Assembly: GCF_003473485.1 (NCBI RefSeq)
Contig: NC_053045.1
Location: 64,109,994-64,173,993 of the forward strand
Reading direction: 5' to 3'
Length of the DNA stretch: 64,000 nt
Source: Medicago truncatula
Lineage: Eukaryota > Streptophyta > Magnoliopsida > Fabales > Fabaceae
In this document: piece after piece, positions 59,702 through 64,000 of the stretch
Layout: each line of letters opens with the position of its first letter
Position numbering within the stretch: position 1 is the first letter of the stretch
The notes under the pieces: generated by a model
What the model was told of the DNA's origin: nothing
Database searches by the model: none
The model's input: only the letters and a program-made list of their open reading frames with translations
Translations under genes and position numbers: made by a program

Positions 59702-60809
59702 GGCTTAATACATGCTTTGATCCCTTAACTTATTTTTGATTTTCATTTTGATCCCCTAACTATAAAGTGTCTCAATTTAGTCCTATAACTCTTCTGCCGT
59801 TTACCATTTTGGTCTTTTCCATCAGTTTTTAACACTAAATGTCTAAGGTGGACCAACATTATAGGTGGTCCACCGTAGACCTTACTAAGTTTTTTAATTT
59901 TAACCATTTGATATTTTGATTAAAAAGAGGATCGTTGGATTGTGTATGTCTATTCTATCTTATAGTATATCATTTACTAACTAATTTTTCCTCCATTCTT
60001 CATCCTCTTCTTAATCATCTTCAACATAATTTTTCCTCCATTTTCATACCAGCCCAGAATTTTTTCTTCTTCTCCACCAAACGTGTTGCTCAAACGCCCA
60101 AACCAGCAACAACATTAACTTGTTCATAAAACCCAAAATTCATCAACTTGTTCATAATGTTCATTACAAACCCATAATTTTTTTCAAAATGTCGAAGACA
60201 AAAACCATGGTTGTGGGTCAATTCTAAAATGGGTTGGCAAAACTTGGTTTAATATTCCATGTTTGAATGCTGTTGAATTAAAACGAGGTTTTGGAGGAAG
60301 AAAAGTGAAGGGTTTGAGGTTAGTGTTAAGAGAAGAGGAAGAAGATAAAAGCATATCCATAACTTCTTCAACTGTTGAATGGTAAAGCGATAGAGTTTAA
60401 GCACTGAAATGAAAGTGTCAAAGAACAAGAACCTAAAGGGTAAAGTGTGTGTTGTGTCTGGTTTCTGTTCACACCTCTTCACTATTAAATATAGCTATGT
60501 ATATAGATGGATTTAGGTTTTTGAAAAGAAATTTTTTTTGGAAAAAGTTAATGAAGACATGAGGAGGAAGAAGAGAGAAGAAGATGAAAAGTGGAAAAAA
60601 ATTAGGTGCCGACGATTCACTATTAGATACAATGGACATGCAATCAAATGGTTAAAATCACATAAAAAAATTAGACATTAAAAAACTAACGAAGAGGACC
60701 ACATTAGTAAACGGAGGAAAGCTTATAGGACCAAATTGAGACACTTTATAGTTAGGGGGCCAAAATGAAAATAAAAAATAAGTTAAGGGACCAAAGCATG
60801 TATTAAGCC
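59702..60809. mobile_element. Non-autonomous Mutator-like TIR element
   Basis: The left ggcttaatacatgctttgat is mirrored at the right (...caaagcatgtattaagcc). Arms share 'aactataaagtgtctcaatt' with 'aattgagacactttatagtt'. Flanks aaatagaaa (59693-59701) and aaataaaaa (60810-60818) match 8/9. Same family as 12246. No transposase; small interior ORFs are not recognisable. Confidence 0.82.
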
Positions 60810-60989
60810 AAATAAAAAATAATACCTTTTCTATTTAGCAATGTTTAGTTTTTTTGAATAAGAAAAAAATATGCATAGTTTGTTACGATATAAAGGTGAA
60901 ATATATATATATATATATATATAAGATAAGTATAATTTTTTTAGGCATCTATACCTTTTTTGAAGAAAAGACATTTACAATTTTACTTT

Positions 60990-62870
60990 TAATTAAAATC
61001 AAAATTTTATAAAAATTATACGCATTAACGTAACAAAAAAACAGACACACATAAAGTATTACTTTAAAAGCTAATATGTGTGTCTGTATATTTGCGAGGT
61101 TGAAGAAAGAAAATAAAAATATTCTGTATCATTAGATGATAGCGTGAATAAAAATATTTGTGAGGTTGTTATGATTAAACGATATTTAAATTAAATATAT
61201 AAGTGATAAAAAGAAAATAATTTTTCTTTGAAAAAAAGGTAATAAAATTAAATGGAACCTCCTTAAAAAAATTAAATGGAAGAAAAAAACATTGAAATAT
61301 AATATTAGAAAATAAAAGAAAAGGTTCCCAATGTGAATTTAAGAGAGATGCTTGTGAAATAAATTGTCGAGAAATAGTTTTTTGAAGTAGCATTCAACAA
61401 CTTTTGACCAAATCTCATTCCATTCAACTTTACGCATTAAAAAAAAGTACCTTTTTTAGAAAGTACTTAATTGATATTGTACTTGGGCTAAGTTCTCCTT
61501 AAAAATGTAGAGAAGTTGAAAAATAAACCGGGTCAAACGGTATCTTAATCTCCCACAACGGCAGTGTAGAAGCAACTGAATTTGGGAGAAAAAAAATAGA
61601 TAATAGTTAAAAATAAAAAATTTGGAAAATAGTTAAAAGTTTTTAAAAATGAAATTAGAAAATAGTTAAAAAAAATCGGTGAGGTAGCACTCAACCAAGC
61701 AATACTAAAAAAAATTATATGCATTAGCGTAACAAAAAACAGACAGACGAACATAAAATATTACTTTAAACGTTAATGTGTGTGTATATATTCACGAGGT
61801 TGAAGAAAGGAAATAAAAATATTTGGTATCATTAAATGACAGCGTGAATAAAAATATTTGTGAGGTTGTTATGATTATACAATATTGAAATTAAATATAT
61901 AAGTGATAAAAAGATAATAAAATTAAATGGAACGATTAAAAAAAAAATAAAGTAAATTTACATGAAAAGAAAACATATTGAAATATAATATTAAAAAATA
62001 AAAGAAAAGGTTCCCAACGTGAGTTGAAAAAAGGTGCTTGTGAAATATATTGTCGAGAAGTAGTTTTTTAAAGTAGCATTCAACAACTTTTGGCCAAATC
62101 TCATTCCATTCAATTTTATACATTAAAAAAAGTTCCCTTTCTAGTAAGTACTTAATTGATATTGTGTTTGACCTAACTTCTCCTTAAAAATGTATAGAAG
62201 TAAAATAAAACCGGGTCAAACGGTATCTTAATCTCCCACAACGGCAGTGTAGAAACAACTGAATTTGGGAGAAAAAAATTTGAAAATAGTTAAAAATAAA
62301 AAAACTGGAAAATAGTTAAAAGTTTTTAAAAATATAAAAATTGGAAAATAGTTAAAAAAAAATCAATGAGGTAGCACTCAACCAACCAACACTAAAAAAA
62401 ATTATATGCATCAGCGTAACAAAAGTACAGACAGACGGAAATAAAATATTACTTTAAACGTTAATGTGTGTGTGTGTAAATATTTGCGAGGTTAAAGAAA
62501 GGAAATAAAAGTATTTGGTGTCATTAAATTACAGTGTGAACAAAAATATTTGTGAGGTTGTGATGATTAAACTATATTGAAATTAAAATAATTGATAGTG
62601 TGTTTGACCTAACTTCTCCTTAAAAATATAGAGAAGTTGAAAAAAAGCCGGGTCAAACGATACTTTAATCTCCCACAACGGCAATGTAGAAGCAACTGAA
62701 TTTGGATGAAAAAATTGAAAAATAGTTAAAAAAATAAAAATTGAAAAATAGTTAAAAATTATTAAAAGTATAAAAGTTATTTTTGTTGAGGTATAAAAAT
62801 ATAAAAGTTATTAAAAATATAAAAATTATAAAATAATTAAAAAATGGTGAGGGACAAAATGGGAAATGCA
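60990..62870. repeat. ~690 bp tandem repeat array, about 2.7 units
   Basis: Landmarks recur in order: 'gcatta.cgtaacaaaa' at about 61022, 61720 and 62408; 'aatctcccacaacggca' at about 61547, 62230 and 62670; 'aggttgttatgattaaa'-type words in each. Spacing is 680-700 bp, except that the last unit lacks roughly 240 bp. Each unit ends with '..ggaaaatagttaaaa' subrepeats. An inverted diverged unit lies at 50161. Origin unknown; no coding potential. Confidence 0.85.
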
Positions 62871-64000
62871 CCTTAAAAATGATGAGGTGGCACTAACCAC
62901 TCCCCATCAATAGGAAATTACTAAAATGCTCCTCCTGGGGCAAAATGGTAAAATCATAGGGATTTATCTTTATATTGTAGTAAGCAGATAGATTTTGAAA
63001 TCCCACAAATTACAAATTTTGTAAACTTATGTTAACCAACCAAATATAAGCATGACAAAATTAATATAGGACACTTTTGAAATTGCCAAAACTAAAACCG
63101 TAATTATTTAAAATCTCATAAAATGAATCTATGATTTTTAATTTTTTTAGGTCGGTCAAAAGGCTCTACCACTATTTAATAGTGTTGACTTTTTTTTTTT
63201 TTGGTATTAAATAAAGTGGCAAGCTACTGAAATTAAACTCACATAAAACTATGAAGTTTCGGTCGAATCCGGATCAAGACGTCCGACCTTGTAATAAGTA
63301 TTCATATTGTCTTGGGTATCAATTTTGATAATTGAAAAAAACATTTAACTTCTGAGCAAAGAAGACAACTTTAATTCGTCGCTTTCAAATTAGAATCATG
63401 AGTACCACCTACCTCTTTTCCTTTGTTACAATCGCAGTCTTATCAGAGAAATTTCCATAAGTACAATAAAATCATCACTGAACTGTTTTTGCGGTTAAGC
63501 AATTCAATAGTCCAAATTTGTAACAAAAAGAAAAGAAAAGAATATGACAAATAGTCTTGTCCTTTTATTTAAGAGTTAAATCAAATGATTTCGGATCCTT
63601 AGAATTAAGCCCTAGTAATTATGTCCACTTTACATTTATCCAGGACCTTGATTGGTATGTGATGATGATCCTGTCTAAATATCTCAATAATAATTATATC
63701 GAATATTGAAGCAAAAGGTGTCAGCAAATTATAAAGGAAAGAAGTCTTATAGACACTGAAATTATTGAGTAACTTTATATTTGGTGTCCATGCAAATTGG
63801 ATCTTCTTTCTCACACTTTCTCTTTTCATTAAAAAAATAAAAATATAATCAAGACCGAGAATGAGATTGTGAGAGAGTTAAAAAGTTAGGAGAGGGAAAT
63901 CTATGTTCATGAACCTTATTTTAAGTCAACTAAAGCACAAATCAATTGATATATTATCTAAACAGCTGAGACTAAAGATTTATTTATGGGAGTAAAAGTA
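62871..64000. other. Right-hand end of the window, no gene
   Basis: AT-rich spacer; ORFs are short and unrecognised. Nothing else supported. Confidence 0.45.

Noticed and set aside
1-64000. CRISPR arrays, bacterial operons or phage
   Set aside because: None seen; spliced plant genes and plant transposons make the window plainly eukaryotic.

Overview
This is a plant nuclear window, probably from a papilionoid legume of the Medicago type. The evidence is multi-exon genes with GT..AG introns, very AT-rich spacers, and plant-only families (CYP71D P450, BURP, X8/CBM43, class III peroxidase, PPR-SMR, REM-type B3, F-box/RNI). Many short terminal-inverted-repeat (TIR) elements lie between them. The species is inferred from the look of the repeats and proteins, not proven.

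Apparently intact genes, left to right: two tandem secreted X8-domain proteins (2109-2998 and 5446-6162, + strand); an intronless chloroplast PPR-SMR protein of the SVR7 type (8648-10768, -); a CYP71D cytochrome P450 (14123-16099, -); a Ycf33-like plastid membrane protein (22302-22877, +); a class III peroxidase (30356-31546, +); and a two-pore potassium channel of the TPK1 type with a 5'UTR intron (53845-55461, +). They form no operon or shared pathway; this is an ordinary gene-sparse plant segment.

Broken genes are as numerous as intact ones: a second CYP71D (17673-19478, -), a fragment of a small membrane-protein family (24632-25095, +), an F-box/LRR gene (25055-26617, -), two divergent histone H2B-like copies (32043-32405 and 48283-48657, -), a piece of the TPK channel (33889-34170, +) abutting a FAR1/MULE-type zinc-finger fragment, a second FAR1-type fragment (40301-40866, +), a BURP gene (36537-40057, +) split by a LINE that is itself split by a MULE-like element, and a duplicated B3 gene (57838-59360, -).

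Mobile DNA makes up most of the rest. There are Mutator-like TIR elements with 9-10 bp target duplications (6788, 37898, 44187, 59702; probably also 12246 and 35591), a hAT-type element with a perfect 8 bp duplication (16724), Stowaway-like MITEs, tRNA-derived SINEs, LINE fragments, one solo LTR (49931) and a ~690 bp tandem array (60990-62870). The segment 31-49 kb is a mosaic of shuffled duplicates, including two 586 bp inverted copies 15 kb apart. No wholly new system was found. The most notable items are the dated insertion layers in the BURP gene, the TPK/FAR1 chimeric junction, and the paired divergent H2B-like pseudogenes.
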